Below, in pieces: positions 33,561 through 44,441 of a stretch of DNA of 64,000 nt. The notes under the pieces are model-generated. The model had not been told where the DNA came from and ran no database searches. It saw only the letters and a program-made list of their open reading frames with translations. How positions within the stretch are numbered: position 1 is the first letter of the stretch; every line of letters starts with the position of its first letter. The DNA comes from Diphasiastrum complanatum (Eukaryota; Streptophyta; Lycopodiopsida; Lycopodiales; Lycopodiaceae). Location: the NCBI GenBank assembly GCA_029204225.1, contig CM055113.1, positions 695,973 to 759,972 on the forward strand, written 5' to 3'. Position numbers and translations under genes: made by a program.

Positions 33561-34600
33561 GGAAACATGCACAAATTTTCAGATTCAAGTTCAATTAGCG
33601 GCAGTAGAATCTGGTAAGATAATATCATCCGTCATGCTGGCTTGGGTATGGCCATGAATTTTGCGTATGGCTGACTCCACGAATTTATTCTTGTTGTCAG
33701 CCTGGTCTTTATTTTCAACTTCTTGCTTGGATTCGTCAAATTTGTCATCTGTATCTTCATCATCTACATTCAGATTTTTAGAATTTTGGTCTACAACTTC
33801 TAATTCACTTATATCAGCATCTGCATTGTAGACATCGAAGAATTCTTCTTCGTCATCGGATAAATCATTATTCTCATAGCATTCGAAATAATTTACTTCG
33901 ATGTCTGATGCATTCAAAAATATATTAAGGTCATGAGAAGAATCTTCTAAAGTAAAACTGGTGTCGCACATAGGAGTTTCGCCTTCATATCTATCACGAC
34001 TCTAGGTGATAATCTGTTTTTCTGGGTTTCCATGATAAGTTGTTTTGCCAGTTTGGAATCTTAATTCTTTGGACTTCTAGTAGTGTACACTTGTGTTAGT
34101 CTGATAAAGCCACGATCGTCCAATTAAAATAGAGTAATATGGCAAACCAAGTGGTTTGATAACAATAGAGTTCATTGTAAAAGGCTTGGCTTGAATTTAT
34201 ATAGTCACATCCTTCAGTTCATCAACAAGTTTTCTTCATGTCAAATCAGCCAACTTGATATTTCTTTGGGTTGGTTGAATATTAGTCAACCCCAAGGCAT
34301 GAGTAGTGTCTGCAGTTATTATCTTGACATTCGAACCTGAATCAATCGGCACCTTATTGATTAAGCATCCAATAATTGTGATATCAATTTCTGGTGCGCC
34401 AAGGTCTCCTAAATCAATAGATAATACTCCAACATTTGGCAGAGAAATTATTTTCTTTGTCTTAGAGACAGAGAGACCTTTTAACTGTTTACGATAATAA
34501 TTGTTATCTGCCAACAATTGCTCAAAAATTATATTTGGACGAAGTGAACCAATATCAGTTATAATGTCATAGTCTGTCATCTTTACTTTCGAGATAGGCT
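33561..34600 (-). pseudogene. Gypsy-3 protease and acidic linker
   Basis: The protease lies at 34236-34580: VGVLSIDLGDLGAPEIDI then VPIDSGSNVKIITADTTH, where DSG is the catalytic triplet. It is followed by the ILIGRSWL motif (about 34100). A very acidic linker (33591-33971: NNDLSDDEEEFFDVYNADAD, DDEDTDDKFDE) leads to RT. The linker is long for the family and could be a fast-evolving spacer. Confidence 0.75.
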
Positions 34601-36790
34601 TGTCAGTAGTGGCATTCGAAAGTTTAGTCTTCGTGATTTCCGCGTCCCCTTCCTCAAAGGTGACTTTCTTATTTGCAGCGGTTGTCTATAATTTGGAATT
34701 GATAATTTCTTTTGCTTCCGCAAAAATATTCTTCGAGAATAACTTGGCTACATCATGATCGTAATCTAGATCAGCTTTGAAATCTTCCTTCATTATAGAC
34801 TTGTTCAAAATTTCTTCTTCGAGAAATTTCTCCGCTTCTTTAAAGATACTTTTGTGTCAGGTTTCAAAGAGTTTTTGCTTCTCGTAATCACTTTAAATAA
34901 CTTCTCAACATTGCTTGGCCAAGATTGGTCAATTGTCTTTGTCTGTTTGGCTTCGATAACATCAACCTTCTGAACAACAGCATCAGCTGAAGATTTTAAT
35001 TTTGTATCAGTAGCAGCAACAGATGTAGCAATATACTGGCACTTTGGACGTGGCTTCTCCGGTTGTGGACAATTCAGATACTTGTGGCCAGATTCTTTGC
35101 AGTTGGAGCATAAAGGTATAAATTCGATTGATTTTTGTGGCTGTGGACAATCAGGCAAAAAATGTCCTGTTCACCATAGTTATAACAATTTCTTGAAATG
35201 GGTTTCGTCGAACTGGTAGACTTAATTACAAGACCAACAAATTCTGGTGGATTGTGTCTCTTTGGTGCAAACTTAGATTTGCCTTGTTGGGCAATTGTTG
35301 TGGTACCTTGAACATAATTGGTAGTCGCATCATCTTGAAATATAAAGAGCACTTCCAGAGAAGGATCTTTGACATACTTTACGTTCACAGATCTACAATC
35401 TTCTTTAGAATGTCCATATATACCGCATTTCGTACACCATATTCCTGAGTTTGAAGAAGAAGCCTTCGGTCTCTTGTCTGCAACTTCTGAAATTAGAACT
35501 TTCAGATCGTTGAACTTCTTATTAAGATCAACCATATTACTTTTCCAAGGCTTTTCAACTTTAGAGGTCGCAGAATTGTCCTCAGTGGTCTTGCTATCGT
35601 CTTTTCATTTGGACTTTTATTTTTTCCTTCGATCTGCATCATCAGTTTTTATATCTAATGAGTCACTGAAATTAGACTCGAAACTAGAACTTGAACTGGA
35701 TTCAAATTTAGATTTGTCTTCACTGCCACTGGAGTCATGCTTAGACTTTCGAGTACGTCTAGTAGAACATCTTTTGCATGATAACTTGGAAGTCTCATAG
35801 TTCTCAGCACTTGCTATGACTGCTGATAAAGAAGTCATATCTTCTTGTCTACAGTACCGATCAACTTTCGATGGTAAATCTGCCAAAAGTCACTCGACCT
35901 GCATCACGACATGGTACACACCAGTTAATTTTCCAATTAGATTCTTTACTTTTTGTGTGTACCTTCAAAGAGATTCTTTACTCTTCTTTTGCACATTGTT
36001 GAGTCGTCTGAGAACTTTGGATGAATAACCAAGTTCCCTAAACTGGTTCAGTAATGCATCTTTTAGCAGTAACCATGTAGCTTCACGTCGTGGTTCAACT
36101 TGGTTGTACCATATGCACGCTTGCTTTCTCAAAAGATCAGGGAAGATCCGCAGCTTGTTAGGATCAGTACCTTCATTAGAGGAGTTCTAAATGCAAAAAA
36201 GACCCTTTGTAAAGATTCTTTTGATATTTTTTCTCAATTTTTCCTTACACATGGACCAATCAAAATACTCAAATTTGAAATCTACATAACGTAACTTTTT
36301 GAGTCCACATTTTTATTCCACACTAAAAATGGCATAACTTTTTTAGTGGTAAGTCCGAATTTAGCGGAGTTTGGTGCATTGAAAAGCGCTCAACAAGAGC
36401 TTTCCAATGATATGTTACATGACAACTTCTAATCTATGATTAAAAAGTTATGGCAAGTCAAAATTATTAGTGTTATAATATTTTAATAATATAAACTACA
36501 TCTTGCAAGAATTCTTAAAGGGTCTTTTTGGAGCTCAAAACTCCTTTTATGCATTGTTCGAGTTAGCAACTGATTTGAACTGTAAAACATAGCTGTCAAC
36601 ATTATCTGAAGATGTTCTTTTCAATTAATCATATTTGATCTTCGAGATTGAAGTGAAACGAGGACCAGGGCCTTCCATAATCGGTTCAGGTTTAGGTTCA
36701 GGCTCCGGCTCTAGATCAGGATCAGGATCTAGATTTACAATGTTAGAACCTGGTTCAGCTACAGTAGAAGCTTCAAAATTGAAGATTTTC
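34601..36790 (-). pseudogene. Gypsy-3 gag with three zinc knuckles, split by an insert
   Basis: Reading on the minus strand: an acidic/Pro N-terminal region (DPDPDLEPEPEPKPEP, about 36690-36750), capsid (FPDLLRKQACIWYNQVEP, LLKDALLNQFRELGY, LLADLPSKVDRYCRQEDM), a Ser/Lys/Arg-rich segment (35617-35886), and three CCHC-type boxes. The boxes are CTKCGIYGHSKEDC, NCYNYGEQDIFC (damaged) and CSNCKESGHKYLNC (35074-35450). A Lys-rich tail runs to 34805. The capsid is split by the 36181-36544 insert. Gag would form the particle; here it is broken by the insert and by stops. Confidence 0.8.
36181..36544. mobile_element. MITE-like element in Gypsy-3 gag
   Basis: A 364-bp AT-rich non-coding segment interrupts capsid coding. 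Its ends form a ~28-bp imperfect inverted repeat: GGAGTTCTAAATGC.. then AAAAAAGACCCTTT on the left, and the reverse of AAAGGGTCTTTTTGG..AACTCC on the right. Codons on both sides rejoin into plausible Gag (VANSNNA and NSSNEGTDPNKLR). The precise target duplication could not be settled because AATG and CAT motifs occur on both flanks. Confidence 0.65.
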
Positions 36791-36990
36791 AGGTAAATTT
36801 TCAGGATTAGGAATTATCAAAAAAAGTTTTGTTAAAATTCTAGAAAGGTGAATCTCCTCTTTGCAAAGATTCCTGCAGACTTTTGGAGAAATTGTCGCTA
36901 AGTTTTCAATATCTTTCTAGTCGACGAGTAGCTCTATCTAACACACACTAAGGATGGAGATGGAGTTGTGAGTATGTATCAACTTTATTT

Positions 36991-37013
36991 GGCTATCCCT
37001 AGCAACGGCGCCA
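36991..37013 (-). promoter_or_regulatory. Gypsy-3 primer binding site (tRNA-Asp-like)
   Basis: On the minus strand the site reads TGGCGCCGTTGCTAGGGAT, just inside the LTR. The TGGCGCCGTTGC form is well known from Athila and Tat elements. Confidence 0.85.
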
Positions 37014-37018
37014 AAAAT

Positions 37019-37369
37019 TGGCATACGTCGTAATATACCAACATAGAATTGCTAGATTTGTATAGTATTTATGTTATTCCCCAAGGAGATACCACTTAAA
37101 TGTTGTTTAATTGGTACAATCCTGGAGTTGTGTGTTAATCTAGTTGTCAACAAATATTTAATATGTAACCAGTATTACTTTTGTTGTTGGTGTGTGATGA
37201 TGACAAATTCAGAGCAAACTGAATGAAAAGCGTTCTATAAGTGAAAGGCTATCAGAGTATCAGAAATGAACTACACTCTGGCTGATTAAGTTGTCAGCAA
37301 GAATTTGTGTTATGTTCGATGAAGACGTGTATGAACAAACAAATAGTTAATCTTATTCTTGAAATATCA
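37019..37369 (-). repeat. Gypsy-3 5' LTR
   Basis: It starts TGGCATACGTCGTAATATACC on the plus strand and matches 26225-26604. The right end is where similarity to the left copy stops and Copia-E-like sequence appears. Confidence 0.75.
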
Positions 37370-37655
37370 ATGCCCATGAAAGTCATTGGTGTTTGGAAGA
37401 TTCTACGATCCAATTCACATTTGGAAAGGACTTATCCACAATGTATGTGTGACTTATAAGATAGCTGTTCACATGAAAAAGATCATCATTGGTCATCAAC
37501 TGTTCAACGTAGAGATCATGAAAATATCTCTACAGGGAAGGTTTAGTGCTCGTCGGACATATTCTATTGCATATTCAGTGCTTGTGAGATGCAAGTTATA
37601 CTCATTGTTTTGTTTAATGAGTGGCAGTATTTTGTCGACCGTCCGAGCCTAAGTA
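37370..37655 (+). pseudogene. Copia-E continuation after Gypsy-3
   Basis: The first codons read MPMKVIGVWKI, then a frame change, then WKGLIHNVCVTYKIAVHMKK and KISLQGRFSARRTYSIAY. This fits the segment after copia protease that normally reads G-x-L-x-x-V-x-Y-V-P, before the GAG-pre-integrase domain. The match is degenerate, and the assignment rests largely on position. Confidence 0.5.
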
Positions 37656-38430
37656 TTTCACTAGACATTTCCGACAATGGGTGTGACTGGTGAGACCCTT
37701 ACCAAGGTGGCGTATTTTGGCCACGTTTGGTGGACTACCCGGTCTTGTGTTTCAAAGAGGTCAGGCCCAGTTAGTACATGCTCATACAATAGTCACAAGA
37801 TGATTTCAACTTTGAAACTTCAAATAACAAAGTAATGTCATACTAGCTCATTTATGGTTTCCATCATAATGACATCAATAATTGAATTTGAACCGAGTAG
37901 CATTTAATGACTACTTGCTTTTCCACAAACAGGAAGAACGATTTCATGTTCCAAGGTATAATACGTAGAACGACATGAGTGAAATGTGTTGGAATTCGAT
38001 GCTCAGCCTCAAATTCATTCAATAATGAGAATCCTAAAAAATCAGAAACAGATCGCTCGGATTTTTGAACAGAGGATCGAAAAAATTCAGAATCAAATTT
38101 TCTAGAATTCTTCAATACCGAATCGACTCAAAAAATTCTATATTTTTTGAGTCAGTGTATATTTTCAAATCATTGTACCATTATCTGATACTTTAAATTT
38201 CAATACTATCGGACCCAATGACTTCACGTTGATAGTGTGCCCACTTTGTACATGCATTAACTGTAATGAGGCGGTTGTAGTAATTGCAACGAAAGGTAAT
38301 TGTAGACATTTTGTAGGATTTCAATCCTAGAATCTTCGTCATAAAACTTCTTTTGATTACTCGAGTTTCTATAACCAAAGTTATCACTCTCAATGATTGT
38401 AAGCTAAAGTTATTACTTCAAGCATTGTAC
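37656..38430. other. Unassigned sequence
   Basis: I see no supportable gene. A few frames of 66-83 codons exist without family resemblance. This may be eroded Copia-E or flanking DNA. Confidence 0.5.
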
Positions 38431-40750
38431 TCACTGTTTGATATTAATCAGAGTGCAAATTCTCAGTCCTAATATGTAGTGAATTTTTCCAAGATCTTGC
38501 ATCTTGAACTCTTTTCGAAGTGCAATTTTGGTTTCCTCAACTAACTTGATACAACTTCCTATTAAAATGATATCATCAACATAAATAAGAAGAATGACAA
38601 TATCTCTATCAAAAAACTTGAAATACAAGGAAGGATCATAGTTACTAAGATTAAATCCTAGAAACTCAAGAAAGGTGTTAAGTCGAGAATACCATGATCT
38701 TGGAGTTTGCTTTAGTCCATATAGACTTTTGAAGAGCAAGCAAACTTTGTCTTTGTCATGGATGAACTCAATAGGATGATCCATATAAATCTCTTCTTCT
38801 AGATATCCATTTAAAAATGCATTAGAGACATCTAGTTGAAGAACTTGCCAATTGAAAAAACAAGCAATAGAAATTATGATTCTAATTGATACCATCTTTG
38901 CAAGTGGAGCGAAAGTCTCCTCATAATCAAGTCCATAAACTTGAACAAAACCCTTAGCACAAAGTCTAACCTTGTACTTGTTGATTGTGCCATCTTGATT
39001 ATACTTGACTCAAAAAACCCACTTGCAACCAATGGTCTGTTTGTTGGATGGATGATCCACAAGCTCCCATGTCTTGTTGGCCATCAAAGCATCATATTCC
39101 TCCTTCATGGCAAGATACCATTCCTTCGAATTGAGTGAAACATATATATCCTTTGGCTCCTCATGTGAAATAAAATAAGCACAATTAGTGGAGTTGAGTT
39201 CCACTTGCTTGCCTCTATCCTCATATGTAAGCCTCCTAGGCTTAGATCTTTCTCTTTGAGATTTCCTTGGTGAAAAAATTCGAGGTAACTCCTCCTCAAT
39301 TCTCGGCCTTATATCTCCATGATAGTCTTCAAGGGTGATGATTGGAGTATCTTTGTGAGAATCTTTGAACTCGGCCTCTTCAGGAATGTATTTTTGCTCC
39401 TCATGGAATATAACATCCCTACTCTCAATTGTAGTTGAGGTAGAGGGAACATAGATTTTGTAAGCTTTCTTGTCGGATGCATATCCAACCAGGATCCTTT
39501 TAATAGAATTAGGATCATCTCTCTTCCTTGTTTCCAAGGGTACATGAACAAAACAAGCACAACCAAAAACTGTGATCTACCTTAGGTTTCTTCTTAAACA
39601 AGACTTCAAAAGGTGACTTTCCAGCAAGTGGATTGTGAAGTAATCTATTGCACATATAGTTTGCACAATTTATAGCTTCACCCCGATATTCAATAGCAAA
39701 GAAGCTTCAACCCGGATTTCTTTAGCACATTCACATAAAGATCTATTTTTCCTCTTAGCAACTCCATTTCGAGATGGAGAATAAGCACAAGAAAACTCTC
39801 TCTTTATTCCTTCACCTTCACAATATTCATGAAACTTGTTGGAGATGTATTCACCTCCTCCATCACATCTTAAAGCTTTAACTTTGAAAGAAAATTGTTT
39901 CTCAACATAAGCTTTGAAGATTAGGAAGTTATCAAATACCATAGCTTTTGAAGAAAGTAGATACAACCAAGTATATCTAGTAAAGTCATCAATAAAGGTG
40001 ACAAAACATGTTGCACCACCAATACTTTCAGAAGAGGAAAAATGAACATCCGAGTGTATACGCTCCAAAGGATGAGTAGTCTTAATAAAAGACTTCTGAT
40101 ATGGCTTTCTATGTGATTTTGCAATGGCACAAGCCTCACAAGGCTTGAAATCTTTGGAAAGAGATTTTGGAAGACCAATAGCTTTCACTTTCTTGACCAT
40201 AGAAGACATAGATTTAAAGTTAGGATGTCCCAACCTTCTATGCCATAACTCCTCCTTAGATAAAAAAGCAACTTCACAAAGGTTTGCATTCTCATAAAAA
40301 TTCAACTTAAAAATTCCACCACATCTAGATCCATCAGCTAGGACCTCATCATTTTTCTTGATAAAGCAAGTACTGGAGTTGAACTTTACATCACACCCAC
40401 TATCAAGCAACTTTCTCACACTAATCAAGTTCTTTGTAAGTTTTGGAATGAAAAGAACATTAGAAAGTGCAAGAACTTTTGAAAAAGCAAGTTTCAATGG
40501 AATGTTGCCAATTCCTTCTATAGAGCACTCATGATCATTAGCAGTGTAAATAGATCTCTTAAGTCCTTTGTACGGTACAATTGAGTCAAAAGACTCCTTT
40601 GAACAACACGTATGTGAAGAAACTCCACTCTCTATGTACCAAGCTCCATCTTTCTTGAAAGGTGATGAAGAAAAACTGGACACCATGAGTGACCCTTCTC
40701 CATCACTTGCAACAGAATCTTCTTCAATCTCTTTGCAAGAAAGATAGTAT
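38431..40750 (-). pseudogene. Copia-F2: protease, integrase and RT fragment
   Basis: The minus strand begins in the gag end/protease linker (CKEIEEDSVASDGEG), with protease altered to YIESGVSSH (Asp of the DSG triplet replaced by Glu). Integrase follows (LWHRRLGHPNF, IHSDVHFS, RCDGGGEYIS, GVAKRKNRS; the catalytic Glu of A-E-R-K is now Lys). The frame shifts near 39690 and 39570. The RT linker and RT follow (IGCKWVF, then TGA at about 39008 in place of Arg; LDVSNAFLNG; YVDDIILIG), ending at DLGKIHYILGL near 38450. RT C-terminus and RNase H are missing at this end. Confidence 0.85.
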
Positions 40751-41239
40751 ATCATTAATGGACTTTCGATCCATTTTATCACTTGCAAAATCGGAATCTG
40801 AATAGCCAACAATGGTTAGATCTTCATTTTTGTACAATAAACCATAATCTTGAGTAGAAGATACATATCTTAGAACTCTCTTGGCCATCTTCCAATGTTG
40901 GATCTTGGGATCTTGCATAAATTGACTCAATTTGTGCACACAATATCTCAAATCGGGTCTAATGATAGTAAGCCAAATCAAAGAGCCTATAAGACTCCTA
41001 TAAAGTGTGATGTCCTTGAAGGATCTTTCATCACCTTTAATAGGATCTTTTACATGTTGCTCCATGGGAGTATCTATGCCTTTACAACTTTGCATATTGA
41101 ATTTTCTCAACATAGAAAAGACATATCTAGATTGACAAATAAAAGCATATTCTTCATGAAAATCAATCTCAAGGCCCAAAATGTAATGGATCTCTCCTAG
41201 ATCTTGCATTTTAAATTCTTTTCCTAATGCATCTTTCAT
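40751..41239 (-). pseudogene. Copia-F1: RT C-terminus and RNase H start, joined upstream of F2
   Basis: It begins EFKMQDLGEIHYILGLEID and continues DTPMEQHVKDPIKGDERSF and GYSDSDFASDKMDRKSIND. It then breaks off within RNase H and joins directly to the gag-end/protease start of F2. In an intact element this piece would come after F2, not before it. The repeated EFKMQDLGxIHYILGL block differs between F1 and F2 at several bases, so two different element copies were joined. Confidence 0.85.
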
Positions 41240-41449
41240 CTAACACCAAAATGGGCATAGGGTTTCAACATCCTCCACACATCTTGATCATTTGCATAGA
41301 AATCATTATATGTCAGCACCGGCTCACAATTGTAAAACATGTCCTGGTCAAAAGCTAGGTTAGCCAACCAGTCTGCTTCACTATTATATTGTCGTTGTAC
41401 ATGAGATACCGTAATGGATGTAAACAGATCTATCAACCTATGTATTTCC
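41240..41449 (-). pseudogene. RNase H-like fragment (RVT_3 type)
   Basis: The minus strand encodes HRLIDLFTSITVSHVQRQYN and NSEADWLANLAFDQ. This resembles the end of the RNase H type in LINEs and in Tat gypsy elements (usual form V-x-R-x-x-N-x-E-A-D-x-L-A-N). It is cut on the right by the Copia-C LTR and on the left by Copia-F1. Too short for a firm family. Confidence 0.5.
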
Positions 41450-42099
41450 TGTGAAAGATTCAACTAGTTTCATCACATTTTGCAATATTTCCATATTTGG
41501 CATATTGAGGCCAAAACTTGTTTTAGACTTAGAGGTTGACTTTTCAAAGTTCATTAGTCTAAATTTCATTTGAATAAATACTTTTTGAAAGTGTGGGAAA
41601 GATAGAATGCGATTTTGAGTAGATTCAATTTGAATAAGTTGGGTACATTGAATCTAGACCCAAAATTGGTAGGGTTAGCATTTTGGTGGGAAAGCCAAGT
41701 GGCCAAATAGGGTTTGGACCTGCTATAAAAGGATGTAACTCGTGGAGAGAGTCATCTTATCTCTTCTCTATCTCATTTCATGCTTATACATGGTTCTCTT
41801 GGGTTCTACTATACATTGCTGCACTATCTTGGTGATTGCTTGCAATTCTATGTGTAGAATGATCTATATTTGCTATTTTTGGATCCACACGTGTGAAATA
41901 CAATAGCTTGCTGGTTTTGTATGGACAACAACAGTACATAATCATTTCATTCAATTTTGATCAAGTTTTATTAGTGTTTGCATCTTAAATTGTGTGTAGA
42001 TGCTATTTTTTCTACATTGGTGAAATTGGTAGTGTATTTCTCTTTCTAACCAAAGATCATTCAAGTAGATTGGATCTTAATGATCTGAAATCTTTCACA
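41450..42099 (+). repeat. Copia-C 5' LTR (family A)
   Basis: Full-length copy (650 bp) with ends TGTGAAAGATT and AATCTTTCACA. TATAAAAGG lies at 41724-41732 and CACACGTGTG at 41886-41895. It is followed by a primer site and leader, so it is a 5' LTR. The matching 3' LTR was not found in this window. Confidence 0.93.
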
Positions 42100-42235
42100 T
42101 GGTATCAGAGCTTGTTTTTCAGGTTATGAAGGAGGAAATCAGATCTATCAATGATTTGGTGAAGATATCAAGTCTAGAGCATGCTAGAGAGGATTCTACA
42201 CCAAAATCGGATTTTTTGCTTTTGTAGATTGGATC
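42100..42235 (+). other. Copia-C primer site and leader start
   Basis: TGGTATCAGAGC at 42100-42111 is followed by about 125 bp matching the Copia-A leader (GGTTATGAAGGAGGAAATCAG..). The match ends near 42235 where the CTCAACCGAC array begins. Confidence 0.85.
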
Positions 42236-42240
42236 GTTAC

Positions 42241-42912
42241 ATCTCGACCGACACATTGCATCAAATCTCAACCGGCGGCCACTGTCAAATCTCAATCGGC
42301 GGTCCGTATTAGATCTCAACCGATGACCATCCAGTCCAATCTCAACCGACGACCTCAATCAATCTCAACTGACGGCTTGCTTCCACCAGAGCTAGAGCCA
42401 TCTCTCAGATCTCAACCGATGAGCCCTCAGTCTAATCTAGACCAACGGCCCTACGTTAGATCTCAACCGACACCCATCTCTCAGATCTCAACCGACGGCC
42501 TCAATCAAATCTCAATCGACGGCCACTGTCAAATCTCAACCGACGGATAGTGTTGGATCTCAACCGACGGCCTCAGTCAGATCTCAACCGACAGCCACTG
42601 TGAAATCTCAATCGATGATCCATATTAGATCTCAACTGACACCCATCTTTCAGATCTCAACTGACGGCCTCAGTCAGATCTCAACCAACGGCCACTGTCA
42701 AATCTCAACCAACGGTCCGTATTAGATCTCCACCAATGACCATCCAGTCCAATCTCGATCGACGGCCCTGCGTTAGATCTCAACCGACGCCCATCTCTCA
42801 AATCTCAACCGACGGCCTCAGTCAGATCTCAACTGACGGCCACTGTCAAATATCAACCGATGGTCCATATTAGATCTCAACCGACGACCATCCAGTCCAA
42901 TCTCAACAGATG
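42241..42912 (+). repeat. Array of ~25-bp RATCTCAACCGACGGCC repeats
   Basis: I count 27 imperfect units. The core is ATCTCAACCGACGGCC, and the following 7-10 bases vary (TCAGTCAG, ACTGTCAA, CATCCAGTCC, GTATTAG). The variable parts recur in the same order, so a higher-order repeat of three or four units is present. More units occur at 43416-43575, and seven in reverse orientation at 49846-50010. Confidence 0.9.
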
Positions 42913-43415
42913 ACTTGCTTCCTCCAACCCAGATCCACGCTAGTCACAAACAGTTCCAACGACGATCAGAACTGATACGCAGGGCCTATCTCAAAACCAC
43001 GGCCTACATTAACGATCTATCCGACAATCTATCTTTCTATTGCAATGCTGTAAACGAGAGCCACGACACGAGCCTACATCTGCATTAAGCCATCGTGATT
43101 GCATCAGCCTCTGCACCGTAGAGATCACATTGAACGCAAATCTTCGCAACGTCTGCACGTAAACACACTCCACACCACTGCATTGAATGCACAACCACCT
43201 CCGCAACCATCTCCACCCACCTATCGAGACCGCACTACAACCGCAGTAACCACTTTCCACTCAAACACCGCAAACACCCACAAACAAATAACCCTCCATC
43301 TTGCCCCGTGACCACACCACTCCTACGGCCCTACGACTACACTCGGCCACCCTTGATCACAACAGATCGCCACAACCCGTAACTTACCACACTCAACCAC
43401 AATAGACGGTCCGTA
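42757..43415 (+). repeat. 659-bp tandem duplication, copy 1
   Basis: It starts GATCGACGGCCCTGCG, contains the end of the repeat array and then C-rich unique DNA, and is repeated from 43416. Differences are few (for example A/G near 43122 and G/A near 43150). Confidence 0.9.
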
Positions 43416-44067
43416 GATCGACGGCCCTGCGTTAGATCTCAACCGACGCCCATCTCTCAAATCTCAACCGACGGCCTCAGTCAGATCTCAACTGACGGCC
43501 ACTATCAAATATCAACCGACGGTCCATATTAGATCTCAACCGACGACCATCCAGTCCAATCTCAATAGATGACCTGCTTCCTCCAACCCAGATCCACGCT
43601 AGTCACAAACAGTTCCAACGACGATCAGAACTGATACGCAGGGCCTATCTCAAAACCACGGCCTACATTAACGATCTATCCGACAATCTATCTTTCTATT
43701 GCAATGCTGTAAACGAGAGCCACGACACGAGCCTACATCTGCATTAAGCCATCGTGATTGCATCAGCCTCTGCACCGTAGAGGTCACATTGAACGCAAAT
43801 CTTCGCAACATCTGCACGTAAACACACTCCACACCACTGCATTGAATGCACAACCACCTCCGCAACCATCTCCACCCACCTATCGAGACCGCACTACAAC
43901 CGCAGTAACCACTTTCCACTCAAACACCGCAAACACCCACAAACAAATAACCCTCCATCTTGCCCCGTGACCACACCACTCCTACGGCCCTACGACTACA
44001 CTCGGCCGCCCCTGATCGCAACAGATCACTACAACTCGTAACCTACCACACTCAACCGCAATAGACC
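43416..44067 (+). repeat. 659-bp tandem duplication, copy 2
   Basis: Nearly identical to copy 1, offset exactly 659 bases, and diverging after CAACCGCAATAGACC near 44067. Paired frames at 43009/43668 and 43099/43758 are by-products of the duplication. Confidence 0.9.
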
Positions 44068-44440
44068 GCACTTGACCCACAAACAGACGCCTTACGGCTA
44101 CCACGACCACCTTCGACTGCCACAACCACAAACAACTCGTATACCCCGTAGCAACCGCATTCCCACAAAGAGCCAGTCTTTCCCGTAGAGATCTCATTCC
44201 CCCGTAGTACCTGCATACACCGCAACCACACCTGCCTTCGCCCATTGCAACCACATCAAACCATCAACAAACAACACTACGACTACCCACGGCCACCTCC
44301 TCCGCAACTAACCACACTCATCGCATTCCCTCGAATCCTTGCGACCACCCTACATCCGCATACACCATCCCGACAGCATTCTGTCAAAAACCACTGCAAA
44401 TCACTACCCAACACCGCAATACTACGACCCTACGATTACC
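44068..44440 (+). other. C/A-rich, G-poor leader-like DNA
   Basis: Strongly C-rich and G-poor on the plus strand, made of ACCGCA, CCACAACC and TACGACTACCC words. No supportable gene; 44245-44565 reads as low-complexity protein. It may be the leader of the gag that follows. Confidence 0.5.
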
Positions 44441-44441
44441 C

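Noticed and set aside
38431-41239. Copia-F as a re-inserted circular copy
   Set aside because: The overlapping ends differ at many bases, so they come from different element copies.
42241-42912. Regular repeats with variable spacers resembling a CRISPR array
   Set aside because: The repeats are imperfect, spacers are short and themselves recur, there are no cas genes, and the context is plant retrotransposon DNA.
43009-43970. Paired 83- and 70-codon frames repeated 659 bp apart
   Set aside because: Explained by the tandem duplication of C-rich non-coding DNA.
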